A program made the position numbers and the translations under genes. A stretch of 64,000 nucleotides of DNA from CAZRWH01 sp964603905. GTDB taxonomy: Bacteria > Patescibacteriota > Gracilibacteria > UBA1369 > UBA12470. Under the pieces are notes generated by a model. That model was not told the DNA's origin, did not search any database, and saw only the letters and a list, made by a program, of their open reading frames with translations. Position 1 is the first letter of the stretch. The number at the start of each line of letters is the position of its first letter. Shown piece by piece: positions 34,233 through 42,647 of the stretch. The stretch spans positions 1 to 64,000 of the forward strand of contig CAZRWH010000003.1 in NCBI GenBank assembly GCA_964603905.1. Reading direction: 5' to 3'.

Positions 34233-34931
34233 ATGAAACACGGAAAAAAGTATCGAGCTGCGCTCGAGAAAATCGAAGCTGACAAGCTTTACACAATCGA
34301 AGAAGCCTGCGCTCTTTTGAAGGAGACTTCTGTCACATCTTTTGACGGATCTGCAGAGCTTCACCTAAACCTGGGTATCGACCCAAAACAAGCTGAACAA
34401 CAGCTTAGAAGTACAATCGCACTTCCACACGGAACTGGTAAAGAGGTTCGTGTTGTTGCGTTTGTTGGAGACGACAAAATCAAAGAAGCTACTGATGCAG
34501 GTGCTATCAAAGCTGGAAGCGAAGATCTAATTGCAGACATCGAGAAAGGATGGCTAGACTTCGACGTTGCTGTTGCAACTCCTGACATGATGAAATCTCT
34601 TGGTAAAGTTGCTCGTACTCTTGGACAAAAAGGTCTTATGCCTAACCCAAAAGCTGGAACTGTTACTCCTGACGTTGCAAAAACAATTGCTGAGATCAAA
34701 AAAGGTAAAGTTGAATTCCGAAATGATAAATTTGGGAACCTTCACAACATCATGGGTAAAGTTTCTTTTACTCCTGAACAACTTGCTGAAAACGTTAAAA
34801 CTTACCTGAAAGTTATTCTTGAACATAAACCTAAAGACCTTAAGGGAACTTTTGTAAAAAGCATTACCCTTACAACAACTATGGGACCTGCTATCAAAAT
34901 TGATGCATTGAATGTCTTGAAGGATCTTTAA
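34233..34931 (+). CDS. rplA: 50S ribosomal protein L1
   Basis: A 232-aa protein with the L1 pattern: KYRAALEKIEADKLYTIEEA at the start, DPKQAEQQLRSTIALPHGTG near residue 50, and the signature KVARTLGQKGLMPNPKAGTV near residue 128. It binds 23S rRNA at the L1 stalk and can repress its own mRNA. The ATG at 34233 is preferred over an in-frame TTG upstream because the conserved sequence starts there. It is not followed by rplJ-rplL. Confidence 0.95.
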   Translation: MKHGKKYRAALEKIEADKLYTIEEACALLKETSVTSFDGSAELHLNLGIDPKQAEQQLRSTIALPHGTGKEVRVVAFVGDDKIKEATDAGAIKAGSEDLIADIEKGWLDFDVAVATPDMMKSLGKVARTLGQKGLMPNPKAGTVTPDVAKTIAEIKKGKVEFRNDKFGNLHNIMGKVSFTPEQLAENVKTYLKVILEHKPKDLKGTFVKSITLTTTMGPAIKIDALNVLKDL

Positions 34932-34933
34932 AC

Positions 34934-35560
34934 ATGATCAAACAACTTTTTCCCGGGGAGCACGAAAACCAACAGTTTGATGGTGGTTATTCTATCGACT
35001 CCCTAACATCTGGCCCTGTTCTTATTCAGAATAGCAAAGGCCAATTCCTGCTTGTCGATCCTGGAGCTTTTTCTCACAAGCACAGGCTAATTACTGAGCT
35101 GGCCTTTCATGGGCTCGTCCCTGCGGATATAGATGCTGTTTTCAATACACATCATCACCTTGATCATACTTCTAATAATTTTCTATTTCACGATCACTGC
35201 CCTATTTTTACTAGGCATGCTATTCTTTGGCCAAGCGGGAAAGTTGATATTTTTAAAGATGACGAGAAACATAAAGCTGCCCTGCCTGCAGATATCGAAT
35301 TCGTTAAGACGCCTGGCCATACTGATGATCATGTGTCTTTTGCTTATAGAGAAGATGGAAAAACTTATGTTTGCTCTGGAGATGCCTTCCGAGAAGATAT
35401 TGTAAGAGGTGAAACTCCTCTGTCTGCCCATAACAAAGAGCAATTCCTAGAAAGTCTAGGAAAGATATTTGAAATCGCCGATGTGATTCTGCCGGGGCAT
35501 GGTAGAGTTGTGGAAGGAGATTTGCTTGAAGACTTAAGGCGTATGACTTATGACTTGTGA
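34934..35560 (+). CDS. Metallo-beta-lactamase-fold hydrolase
   Basis: A 208-aa MBL-fold protein. The metal-binding motif appears as FNTHHHLDHTSNN near residue 68, with further ligands in TPGHTDDHVSF, CSGDAF and LPGHGRVVEG. This is close to the general glyoxalase II-like group of thioesterases and hydrolases; the substrate cannot be assigned. It starts 2 bases after rplA, so it is co-transcribed with it. The last codons are within a heptamer repeat. Confidence 0.85.
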   Translation: MIKQLFPGEHENQQFDGGYSIDSLTSGPVLIQNSKGQFLLVDPGAFSHKHRLITELAFHGLVPADIDAVFNTHHHLDHTSNNFLFHDHCPIFTRHAILWPSGKVDIFKDDEKHKAALPADIEFVKTPGHTDDHVSFAYREDGKTYVCSGDAFREDIVRGETPLSAHNKEQFLESLGKIFEIADVILPGHGRVVEGDLLEDLRRMTYDL

Positions 35561-35587
35561 TCTACTTATTACTCACTACTAACTATC
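35541..35587. repeat. Heptamer repeat between MBL gene and dut
   Basis: GACTTAT-GACTTGT-GATCTAC-TTATTAC-TCACTAC-TAACTAT runs from the end of the MBL gene to the dut start. Confidence 0.75.
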
Positions 35588-36016
35588 ATGAATGTTAAAA
35601 TAAAACGTATCGACAAAGGCCTACCACTTCCTCAGTACGAGACTGATGGATCTGTTGGATTTGACGTAATTGCACGAGAAACTACAGTTATTGAGCCTGG
35701 TACAATTGAGCTAATCCCTGGAAACGTTGTTATTGGCGTCCCAGAAGGATACATGCTTATCGTTGCCTCTCGTTCTAGTACTCCTCGCAAACATGGAGTT
35801 ACTCCTCCTCATGGATTTGGAATTATTGATCATGACTATTGTGGTCCTGAGGATGAGATCAAAATTCAGGTCTACAACTTTAACAAAGAGCCTGTTACAA
35901 TTGAGCGCGGAACAAAAATAGCCCAAGGAGTTTTTGTTAGAATTGATAAGTTTGGCTGGGAAGAGGTTGATGAGATAAGCACAGAGAGCCGAGGTGGGTT
36001 CGGATCAACGGGCTAG
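35588..36016 (+). CDS. dut: dUTP diphosphatase
   Basis: A 142-aa trimeric-type dUTPase that converts dUTP to dUMP, feeding thymidylate synthesis. The five motifs are visible: VGFDVIARET (1), ASRSSTPRKHG (2), GIIDHDYCGPEDEIKI (3), RGTKIAQGVF (4) and the C-terminal arm ESRGGFGSTG (5). Motif 3 is unusual in having CGPED where RGE is common. Other thymidylate genes nearby are the kinase-like gene at 36454 and thyX at 54687. Confidence 0.92.
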   Translation: MNVKIKRIDKGLPLPQYETDGSVGFDVIARETTVIEPGTIELIPGNVVIGVPEGYMLIVASRSSTPRKHGVTPPHGFGIIDHDYCGPEDEIKIQVYNFNKEPVTIERGTKIAQGVFVRIDKFGWEEVDEISTESRGGFGSTG

Positions 36017-36050
36017 TATTATGTATCAAGTATCTTGTATTAAGTATGAA
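36016..36050. repeat. Heptamer repeat (GTATCAA type)
   Basis: GTATTAT-GTATCAA-GTATCTT-GTATTAA-GTATGAA links the dut stop to the next gene, and the ATG at 36046 lies inside the last unit. Confidence 0.85.
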
Positions 36051-36420
36051 GGGGAAAATTAAAAATTTTACTGATTTAATCGCATGGCAAGAAGGTCATA
36101 AGTTAGTTCTTGCTGTTTATAAAATAACAAAGAAGTTCCCCAAGCAGGCAACCTATATATTGACTGACCAAATGTGCAGGTCTGCTGGGTCAATCACTGC
36201 AAACATTGCTGAAGGATTCCCCAAAAAAACTAGCAAAGATAAGATTAGATTTTACAACATATCACAAGGTTCGCTTTGCGAACTTCAAAATCACCTTTTA
36301 GTAGCTAGAGATATAGACTATATTTCTGAAGAAGAATTTAATATGTTTTGGGAACAAACAACAACTGTACAAAAATTAATCAATGGCTTAATCAAAAATT
36401 TAAAAACAAGTCATACCTGA
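36046..36420 (+). CDS. Four-helix-bundle protein (S23/IVS family)
   Basis: A 124-aa protein with the family pattern FTDLIAWQEGHKLVLAVYKI, FPKQATYILTDQMCRSAGSI, then NIAEGFPKKTSKDKIRFYNI and a helical C terminus. These proteins were first seen in 23S rRNA intervening sequences but are widespread as free-standing genes; they form pentameric bundles of unknown function. There is no rRNA gene here. Heptamer repeats flank it on both sides, and its start codon is within one of them. Confidence 0.88.
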   Translation: MKGKIKNFTDLIAWQEGHKLVLAVYKITKKFPKQATYILTDQMCRSAGSITANIAEGFPKKTSKDKIRFYNISQGSLCELQNHLLVARDIDYISEEEFNMFWEQTTTVQKLINGLIKNLKTSHT

Positions 36421-36452
36421 TACCTAATACTTGATACCTGATACTTTTACAA
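36411..36452. repeat. Heptamer repeat (TGATACC type)
   Basis: TCATACC-TGATACC-TAATACT-TGATACC-TGATACT spans the end of the four-helix-bundle gene and the spacer. Confidence 0.85.
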
Positions 36453-36453
36453 T

Positions 36454-37038
36454 ATGTTCATCACACTTTACGGAACCAACAACACTGGTAAAACAACCCA
36501 CGCACTGCGTTTAAAGGAGCGCCTTGAATCACACGGCAAGAAGGTTAAGGTTGTTAAATTTCCTGTTTATGATCTTGCACCAACGGGGCCTTATTTGAAT
36601 GAGTTTATAAGGAGTGGAAAGCTTCAAGAGATTGACGAAGCTGAGCTTCAAATGTGGTTTGCTCTGAATAGATATCAGTTCGAACCAACTTTGAAAAAAT
36701 GGCTAGAAGATGGATACATTGTTGTTGCAGAAGATTACACTGGCACAGGAATTGCTTGGGGAACTGCAAAGGGGTTGGACACTCATTGGCTTGAGAAAAT
36801 CAATCAATACTTACCTGTTGAAGACTTGGCTATCCTGATAGATGGACCACGTGTTATTGGAGCCAAAGAGGCAAAACATATTCACGAAGAAAAGGACGAT
36901 CTGATTGAAACAACACGTCATGTACTGCAAGACCTTGGAGAAAAATACGGATGGAAGACGGTCATGCTTCAAGCAAAAAAACAAGACACAGCAGATTTGA
37001 TTTGGAAAATTGTTTCGCACGAACTAGAGTTAGAATAA
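36454..37038 (+). CDS. dTMP kinase-like P-loop kinase
   Basis: A 194-aa P-loop kinase. Walker A is LYGTNNTGKTTHALRL at the N terminus, followed by VVKFPVYDLAPTGPYLNEFI and IVVAEDYTGTGIAWG, matching the thymidylate kinase plan in which the D/ERY motif is followed by SxxAxQG. Here the motif reads EDYTGTGIAWG, so the phosphate-donor arginine is replaced. It likely phosphorylates dTMP, consistent with dut upstream, but another deoxynucleotide is possible. Confidence 0.75.
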   Translation: MFITLYGTNNTGKTTHALRLKERLESHGKKVKVVKFPVYDLAPTGPYLNEFIRSGKLQEIDEAELQMWFALNRYQFEPTLKKWLEDGYIVVAEDYTGTGIAWGTAKGLDTHWLEKINQYLPVEDLAILIDGPRVIGAKEAKHIHEEKDDLIETTRHVLQDLGEKYGWKTVMLQAKKQDTADLIWKIVSHELELE

Positions 37039-37093
37039 CGTTGTCTTTTCTGTTATCCCCTGTTAAAATCGACTCATCTCTTACTCCTACAAA

Positions 37094-37945
37094 ATGGAAC
37101 TTCTTGACGGTAAATTAGTTGCAAAGAGTCTCCTTACTGAAATTGCAGGAGAAGTGCGCGAACTTACCTCACAAGGAAACAGACCACCGAAGCTGGTGGT
37201 TGTTTTAGTTGGGGACAATCCAGCAAGCATGTCTTATGTCAGAAACAAGAAACGTGCTTGTGAGAAGGTTGGAATCGAGTGGGAAGAGATAAATCCTGAT
37301 CCTTCAGAGGTCACTACTGAATCGATGATCGAACTTGTTAAGACTCTTAATGTTCGAGACGATATTGATGGAATTTTGGTTCAGCTTCCTCTGCCTGAGC
37401 AGGTTTATGTACCAGAAGTTATCAAGGCAATCGACCCTTACAAAGATGTCGATGGTTTTCAGGCTTACAACCTAGGTAAAATGTTCCTAGACTTCCCTGG
37501 ATTATCGCCTTGTACTCCGAAAGGGGTAATGAAGATGCTGAACTTCTATAATATTGATGTAAAAGGGATGGAAGCTGTTGTGGTTGGACACAGCAACCAC
37601 GTTGGAAAACCTATGTCTACAATGCTTCTTAATAGAAATGCTACTGTCACAACCTGCCATATCGATACTAAAGATCTTAAGAGTCATACTCTTCGAGCTG
37701 ATTTGGTTGTTGTTGCAGTTGGAAAACCGAACTTGATCACAGAGGATATGGTTAAAGATGGTGTGATCGTTGTTGATGTTGGAATTAATCGTGTCGATGG
37801 CAAGCTTGTCGGAGACAGTGATTTTGAAAATATATCTAAAAAAGCTGCTTACATCAGCCCTGTTCCAGGTGGTGTTGGCCCTATGACCGTAGCTTGCTTG
37901 ATGGATAACACCCTTTTGGCCTACAAAAAATCAATCGCAACTTGA
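37094..37945 (+). CDS. folD: Bifunctional methylenetetrahydrofolate dehydrogenase/cyclohydrolase
   Basis: A 283-aa FolD that interconverts methylene-, methenyl- and formyl-tetrahydrofolate. Motifs include MSYVRNKKRACEKVGI with the catalytic YxxxK, IDGILVQLPLPEQV, and the terminal PVPGGVGPMTVACLMDNT. The nucleotide-binding segment is VVVGHSNHVGKPM. It lies just before purF and purD and supplies the formyl groups used in purine synthesis. Confidence 0.95.
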   Translation: MELLDGKLVAKSLLTEIAGEVRELTSQGNRPPKLVVVLVGDNPASMSYVRNKKRACEKVGIEWEEINPDPSEVTTESMIELVKTLNVRDDIDGILVQLPLPEQVYVPEVIKAIDPYKDVDGFQAYNLGKMFLDFPGLSPCTPKGVMKMLNFYNIDVKGMEAVVVGHSNHVGKPMSTMLLNRNATVTTCHIDTKDLKSHTLRADLVVVAVGKPNLITEDMVKDGVIVVDVGINRVDGKLVGDSDFENISKKAAYISPVPGGVGPMTVACLMDNTLLAYKKSIAT

Positions 37946-37990
37946 GGCTTGCGCCTTTATCCTTGCGCCTAACAATTAACCTAATAAACC

Positions 37991-39466
37991 ATGTGTGGAG
38001 TCGTCGGTATCTATGGAACGGATAATGTCGCTTACGAAATTTATGATGCAATGATTGTTTTGCAACATCGCGGGCAGGACGCCTGTGGAATCGTTACTTA
38101 CGATGGACGTAAATTCAATATGCATAAAAATTTAGGACTAACACGTGACGTTTTCACTCCGAAAATAATGCATGGACTTACAGGTAATATTGGAATTGGA
38201 CATCTTCGATACCCTACAGTAGGTGGATGCGGAGTTGGAGACTCTCAGCCTTTTTTGAGGTCTGCTCCTTATGGAATTGCGATGGCTCACAATGGGAATC
38301 TGCTTCATTACAATGAGACCAAAGAACGTCTTGCTAAGGAAGAGTTGGTTTTTGTTAACTCGAACTGTGATGTCGAGGTAATTTTGCATATTTTTGCTAA
38401 AGCTCTTAGGCGACAAGACCCTGGAGATGTACTTAAGCCTGAGCAAGTTTTTGAAGCTGTAAAAGAGGTTCACAGCAAGATTAGCGGAGGTTATTTCGTT
38501 GTTGCAAACATTGCTGACCAGGGAATGGTTGCTTTCCGTGACCCACAAGGATTGCGTCCTGGTGTTTTCGGAACAAGGAAAGGTCTAAACACTGACTACA
38601 TTTTTGCTTCTGAATCTGTTGCGCTGAAGATGCTTGGCTTTGAAAAAGATTCTGATGTTGCAAATGGAGAAGTTGTTTTCATTGATAAAGATCGACAAGT
38701 TCACAGGAAGAAAGTTGTTGAAGAAAAGATGAGACCTTGTATTTTTGAGCACGTTTACTTCGCTAGGCCTGACTCAATTATTGACGGAATTTCTGTTTAC
38801 AAATCACGTCTTCACATGGGGAAGAAACTTGCCAAACAAGTTGAAGAATCAGGTTTGGACATCGATGTTGTAGTACCTGTACCAGACACTTCTCGTTCTA
38901 CAGCGATAGCTTTGGCACAAGAGCTTGGGGTGAAGATGCGTGAAGGACTTATTAAAAACAGATACATTGGCCGAACATTTATTATGCCTGGGCAAAATAT
39001 TAGAAAGAAATCTATCAAGCAGAAACTAATGCCTAATGTCCCTGAACTTGAAGGTAAGAACGTTCTTCTTGTAGACGATAGTATTGTTCGAGGTAATACT
39101 TCGAAAAAAATCGTAGCCATGGTTAGACAAGCCGGCGCTAAAAATGTTTATTTCGCTTCTGCTGCACCTCCGTTGACGTTCCCTTGTTTGTACGGAATCG
39201 ATCTTCCAAGTCGCAAAGAGTACATTGCCAATGAATTAACTGTTGAAGAAATCGGAAAAGCTATCGGAGTTGATGCTATTTTCTATCAAACTGTCGAAGA
39301 TCTTGTTGACGCCGTTAAATGGGGAGATGTTAACGAATTTTGTCTCGCCTGCTTTAATGGCGACTACCCTACTGGAGATGTCGACGGAGAAGTTTTGAAA
39401 AAGGCTGAAGCTGATCGTGATGCTGACCGAGCTTGTAAAGCTGAGCAACAACGACCACTTTTTTAA
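37991..39466 (+). CDS. purF: Amidophosphoribosyltransferase
   Basis: A 491-aa enzyme that makes phosphoribosylamine from PRPP and glutamine, the first step of purine synthesis. The N-terminal nucleophile is exposed directly after Met (MCGVVGIYG), with no propeptide. The PRPP loop reads NVLLVDDSIVRGNTSKK near residue 355. Cysteines in RPCIFEHVYFARPD and in CLACFNGDYP near the C terminus match the 4Fe-4S type seen in Bacillus. It forms an operon with folD and purD. Confidence 0.95.
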   Translation: MCGVVGIYGTDNVAYEIYDAMIVLQHRGQDACGIVTYDGRKFNMHKNLGLTRDVFTPKIMHGLTGNIGIGHLRYPTVGGCGVGDSQPFLRSAPYGIAMAHNGNLLHYNETKERLAKEELVFVNSNCDVEVILHIFAKALRRQDPGDVLKPEQVFEAVKEVHSKISGGYFVVANIADQGMVAFRDPQGLRPGVFGTRKGLNTDYIFASESVALKMLGFEKDSDVANGEVVFIDKDRQVHRKKVVEEKMRPCIFEHVYFARPDSIIDGISVYKSRLHMGKKLAKQVEESGLDIDVVVPVPDTSRSTAIALAQELGVKMREGLIKNRYIGRTFIMPGQNIRKKSIKQKLMPNVPELEGKNVLLVDDSIVRGNTSKKIVAMVRQAGAKNVYFASAAPPLTFPCLYGIDLPSRKEYIANELTVEEIGKAIGVDAIFYQTVEDLVDAVKWGDVNEFCLACFNGDYPTGDVDGEVLKKAEADRDADRACKAEQQRPLF

Positions 39467-39488
39467 ATAAAAATTAATTACTACTTTC

Positions 39489-40805
39489 ATGAAAAAAATA
39501 TTGATTATTGGTAATGGCGCTCGTGAACATGTCATTGCCGAGACTTTTCTTAAAAGCTCACACGACGTTGAGATTTTTGTTTATGGATCTGCAAAAAACC
39601 CAGGGCTACTTGTCCTTTCAACAGATTACGAAGTTGGTAAACTCAATGATTTAGATACTATCCGTGATTTCGCAAAACGAATCGAGCCGACTTTTGCATT
39701 CGTAGGACCTGAAAATCCAATTGCCGATGGAGTCACCGATGCACTTGCTGAGATAGGCGTAAAATCTGCTTCACCTTCACGCATCGCTGGAGAAATTGAG
39801 TCTTCGAAATCTTTTACACGAGATCTTGTCGCCAAATACAACATTCCAGGAAATCCAGCCTTCAAAGTCTTTACAGATAAAGAAGGCCTTGAAGAATACA
39901 TGCATCAAGAACTTGGCGGAAACTACGTTGTGAAAGCTGACGGCCTAATGGGTGGTAAAGGAGTAAAAGTTTCTGGTGACCATCTCGAAACCGTTGCTGA
40001 TGGGGTTTCCTATGCAAGTGAATGTATCGATGCTGCTGGCAAAGTTGTTGTTGAAGAAAAATTTGTCGGACAAGAGTTCTCACTAATGAGCTTTGTTGAC
40101 GGAGAAAATGTTGTTTCAATGCCTGCCGTTCAAGATCACAAACGAGCTTACGACGGAGACAAAGGTCCAAACACCGGTGGAATGGGAACTTATAGTGATG
40201 CTAATCACAGCCTGCCTTTCCTTCAGCCATCAGATATAGAGGCAGCACACGAGATCAACGTCCAAGTTGCAAAAGCTTTTTATGAGCAAACTGGAACCAT
40301 GTACAAAGGAATCCTTTATGGAGGGTTCATCGCCTGCAAAGATAAGGTTGGCCTAATTGAATACAACGTTCGCTTCGGAGATCCTGAGGCTATGAACGTA
40401 CTTCCTCTACTCAAAACTGATTTTGTAGACATTTGTGAAGCGATCATTGCAGGAACACTCGACGAACTTATAATTGAGTTCGAAAACAAAGCTACTGTCT
40501 GCAAATATATCGTTCCTGAAGGCTACCCAGGATCACCTGTCAAAGGCGAGAAGATCGAAGTTGGAGAAATAGCTGAAGGAGTAAAAACTTACTACGCTTC
40601 TGTCGACCAACGAGAAGATGGCCTCTACCTCGGAGGGTCACGAGCTGTTGCGTTCGTTGGAATTTCTGACACGCTAGATGAGGCGGCGTCTCTTGCAACA
40701 TCTGCAATGGACAGCGTTACGGGTCCTGTCTTCTACCGAAAAGACATCGGGACAAAAGCTTTGCTCGACAAGAGGGTTGAGATGATGAAAGAGCTACGCG
40801 GGTAG
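39489..40805 (+). CDS. purD: Phosphoribosylamine-glycine ligase
   Basis: A 438-aa ATP-grasp enzyme for the second step of purine synthesis. The N terminus is ILIIGNGAREHVIAETF (the usual GxGxREHA motif), then VGPENPIADGVTD. The ATP-grasp core has VKADGLMGGKGVKVSG near residue 145 and VEEKFVGQEFSLMSF, and NTGGMGTYS and EYNVRFGDPEAMNVLP complete the active site. The length is normal. No other pur genes are in the window. Confidence 0.95.
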   Translation: MKKILIIGNGAREHVIAETFLKSSHDVEIFVYGSAKNPGLLVLSTDYEVGKLNDLDTIRDFAKRIEPTFAFVGPENPIADGVTDALAEIGVKSASPSRIAGEIESSKSFTRDLVAKYNIPGNPAFKVFTDKEGLEEYMHQELGGNYVVKADGLMGGKGVKVSGDHLETVADGVSYASECIDAAGKVVVEEKFVGQEFSLMSFVDGENVVSMPAVQDHKRAYDGDKGPNTGGMGTYSDANHSLPFLQPSDIEAAHEINVQVAKAFYEQTGTMYKGILYGGFIACKDKVGLIEYNVRFGDPEAMNVLPLLKTDFVDICEAIIAGTLDELIIEFENKATVCKYIVPEGYPGSPVKGEKIEVGEIAEGVKTYYASVDQREDGLYLGGSRAVAFVGISDTLDEAASLATSAMDSVTGPVFYRKDIGTKALLDKRVEMMKELRG

Positions 40806-40853
40806 GTCCGTAAGTAGCAACCTTAATTTTTTTCTAACAATTGCTCGTGGAAG

Positions 40854-40875
40854 AAACCGCGCGGGTTGCGGTTTT
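40854..40875 (+). terminator. Possible terminator after purD
   Basis: AAACCGC and GCGGTTT form a 7-bp stem with a 7-nt loop, followed by only a short T run. The 158-bp spacer to the convergent tyrA-pheA gene shows nothing else. Confidence 0.45.
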
Positions 40876-40963
40876 GGTGTTACTGCTTCTTTGCTAAGTA
40901 AACCTTTTGGGATCCTGACTGTGCTTTCTTCTAGTTTGTTCATTAGGTCATGTTAACAGGGCC

Positions 40964-42646
40964 TTAATACTCTCCTAAAACTTTTAGTTTAGCAACCTTC
41001 TTCTTAATTGACTTGAGTGCTAGCTCGGCTTTTTTCATAGAGCCTTCGAAATCGACGAAAAACACATAGTCTCCGAGAGAATGTGTTGCTGGACGAGATT
41101 CGAGCTTAGTTAGGTTGATTCCGTGATCGCGGAAATCGCCGAGGACTCCGTGTAGATTTCCTGACGAATCTTTTGAGAAGTGGAATGCTATTGATACTTT
41201 TTTTGGTTTTGTTGCGAGCTTCAGTGATTTGCTTTTGTGCGTGATGAGAATGAATGTTGTCTCATTACCTTCGCTATCTTGTATTTGCTTATTCAAAATC
41301 TTAAACCCATAGCTCTTGGCAGCTATCTCAGATCCGACAACTGCTGCATCTTGAAGCTTGAGCTTTTTAACGTATTCGAACGCTGCTGCTGTACTTGGCT
41401 TTGTTATTAGCTCGGCTTTTTTGTGATTCTTTCTGAGAAATTTCGAGCATTGATGAAGCCCTTGTGGATGTGAATAAACAGCTGTGATTTTAGTTGTTGA
41501 AAGTGCTGCAAGACAGTGATTTATTGGCATCTTTAGCTCTGCCCGGACTTGAACATTTTTTTTGTACAAGCCGTCAAGTGTTTCGCGAATTGTACCCTGT
41601 AAATTGTTCTCGATTGGTACTATCCCCGCCTTCACTTTTTTGCGTGCAACGAGGTCTAGTACACCTTCGATTGTTGGGATGTAAACTATGCGATTTTTGA
41701 GCTTTTGTTTTGTTGCTAGCTTGATTGCAGCGATCGAAGAATATGAATTTTCTGGGCCTAAAACTGCGATGTCTTTCGTTGTATACTTTTTTTGTTCACA
41801 AGCTGGTTTTTTGTTAAATTTCTCAAGCCACTGCATAATAATCCAATCGCTTTCTTTTTGCGCTTTGAATCTGTAATCGCCAAGGAATTTGGCGGCGTTG
41901 CCGAAATATGATTCGAACTTTTTGAGATCCTTGCTAGCAATTATTTCGTGTAATTCTTCAGCGGATTCTATAAGGCTCTTTGTTACTTTTTCAGTGTTCT
42001 CATTTTGAATTTGAATGTTTCCGTACAGATTTGGATTTTGAGAAAGCAGGCGTGATGCAATCTCGATCTTTAGGCTCGATGCGGGGCTAGCAAAAGGCAA
42101 TAAATCTTTTACTTTGATTTTGTGTTTTTTCAATGCGTGCCCAAATGTAAATTCAGCGAAATGAACAAGGCCCTGAACCATGCTCATTATTTCATCGTGT
42201 TTCTTAGGAGTAAGTTTATGCAAAATTAGCCCACCTTCTTTCTCGAAAACTTCTTTCACCCATTTCATCCACTTCCCTGCTCTTTTTGGGCAAACTATGA
42301 TCTTCTGTCCTGGACCAAAGGTTGTGTCGTTACACATCGGATGAAGTCCAATAACTGATGCCTTACCTTTTAGCATCTCACGAACAGGCATCTCTTTGAC
42401 GGAAGTTAGATCCATGATCAATTGAGATGGCCTTAGTTTCCCTGCAATTTTCTTTATTACTTCTTCGGTTTTATCTATCGGAACCGATACGATCACAACG
42501 TCCGATTTTTTGACTAATTCAAGTGGTTTGAGCTTTGTTCTCAGATCAGAAATGAGCACCTCATATCCTAGATCATTGAAAAACCTGGCAAAAGCTTTTC
42601 CCATCTTTCCTTTGCCTCCTATAATTCCAATTACCGGTTTTTTCAT
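40964..42646 (-). CDS. Prephenate dehydrogenase-prephenate dehydratase fusion (TyrA-PheA)
   Basis: A 560-aa fusion that would convert prephenate to both 4-hydroxyphenylpyruvate and phenylpyruvate. Residues 1-275 are a TyrA dehydrogenase (nucleotide loop GIIGGKGKMGKAF, later GLHPMCND). Residues ~290-470 are a prephenate dehydratase (AVLGPENSYSSIAA, then GIVPIENNLQGTI). Residues ~480-560 are an ACT domain with LTKLESRPA, the phenylalanine-sensing motif. The dehydratase TRF motif reads TTF, so the catalytic Thr remains but Arg is lost. There is no chorismate mutase domain. The start at 42646 is chosen because the Rossmann strand begins there, immediately after the upstream stop. Confidence 0.88.
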   Translation of the reverse strand: MKKPVIGIIGGKGKMGKAFARFFNDLGYEVLISDLRTKLKPLELVKKSDVVIVSVPIDKTEEVIKKIAGKLRPSQLIMDLTSVKEMPVREMLKGKASVIGLHPMCNDTTFGPGQKIIVCPKRAGKWMKWVKEVFEKEGGLILHKLTPKKHDEIMSMVQGLVHFAEFTFGHALKKHKIKVKDLLPFASPASSLKIEIASRLLSQNPNLYGNIQIQNENTEKVTKSLIESAEELHEIIASKDLKKFESYFGNAAKFLGDYRFKAQKESDWIIMQWLEKFNKKPACEQKKYTTKDIAVLGPENSYSSIAAIKLATKQKLKNRIVYIPTIEGVLDLVARKKVKAGIVPIENNLQGTIRETLDGLYKKNVQVRAELKMPINHCLAALSTTKITAVYSHPQGLHQCSKFLRKNHKKAELITKPSTAAAFEYVKKLKLQDAAVVGSEIAAKSYGFKILNKQIQDSEGNETTFILITHKSKSLKLATKPKKVSIAFHFSKDSSGNLHGVLGDFRDHGINLTKLESRPATHSLGDYVFFVDFEGSMKKAELALKSIKKKVAKLKVLGEY

Positions 42647-42647
42647 G

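Noticed and set aside
34209..34235. TTG start extending rplA by 8 codons
   Set aside because: The conserved L1 N terminus begins at the ATG at 34233, and the extension has no support.
36046..36420. Four-helix-bundle gene as evidence of an rRNA intervening sequence
   Set aside because: There is no rRNA gene around it; free-standing members are common.
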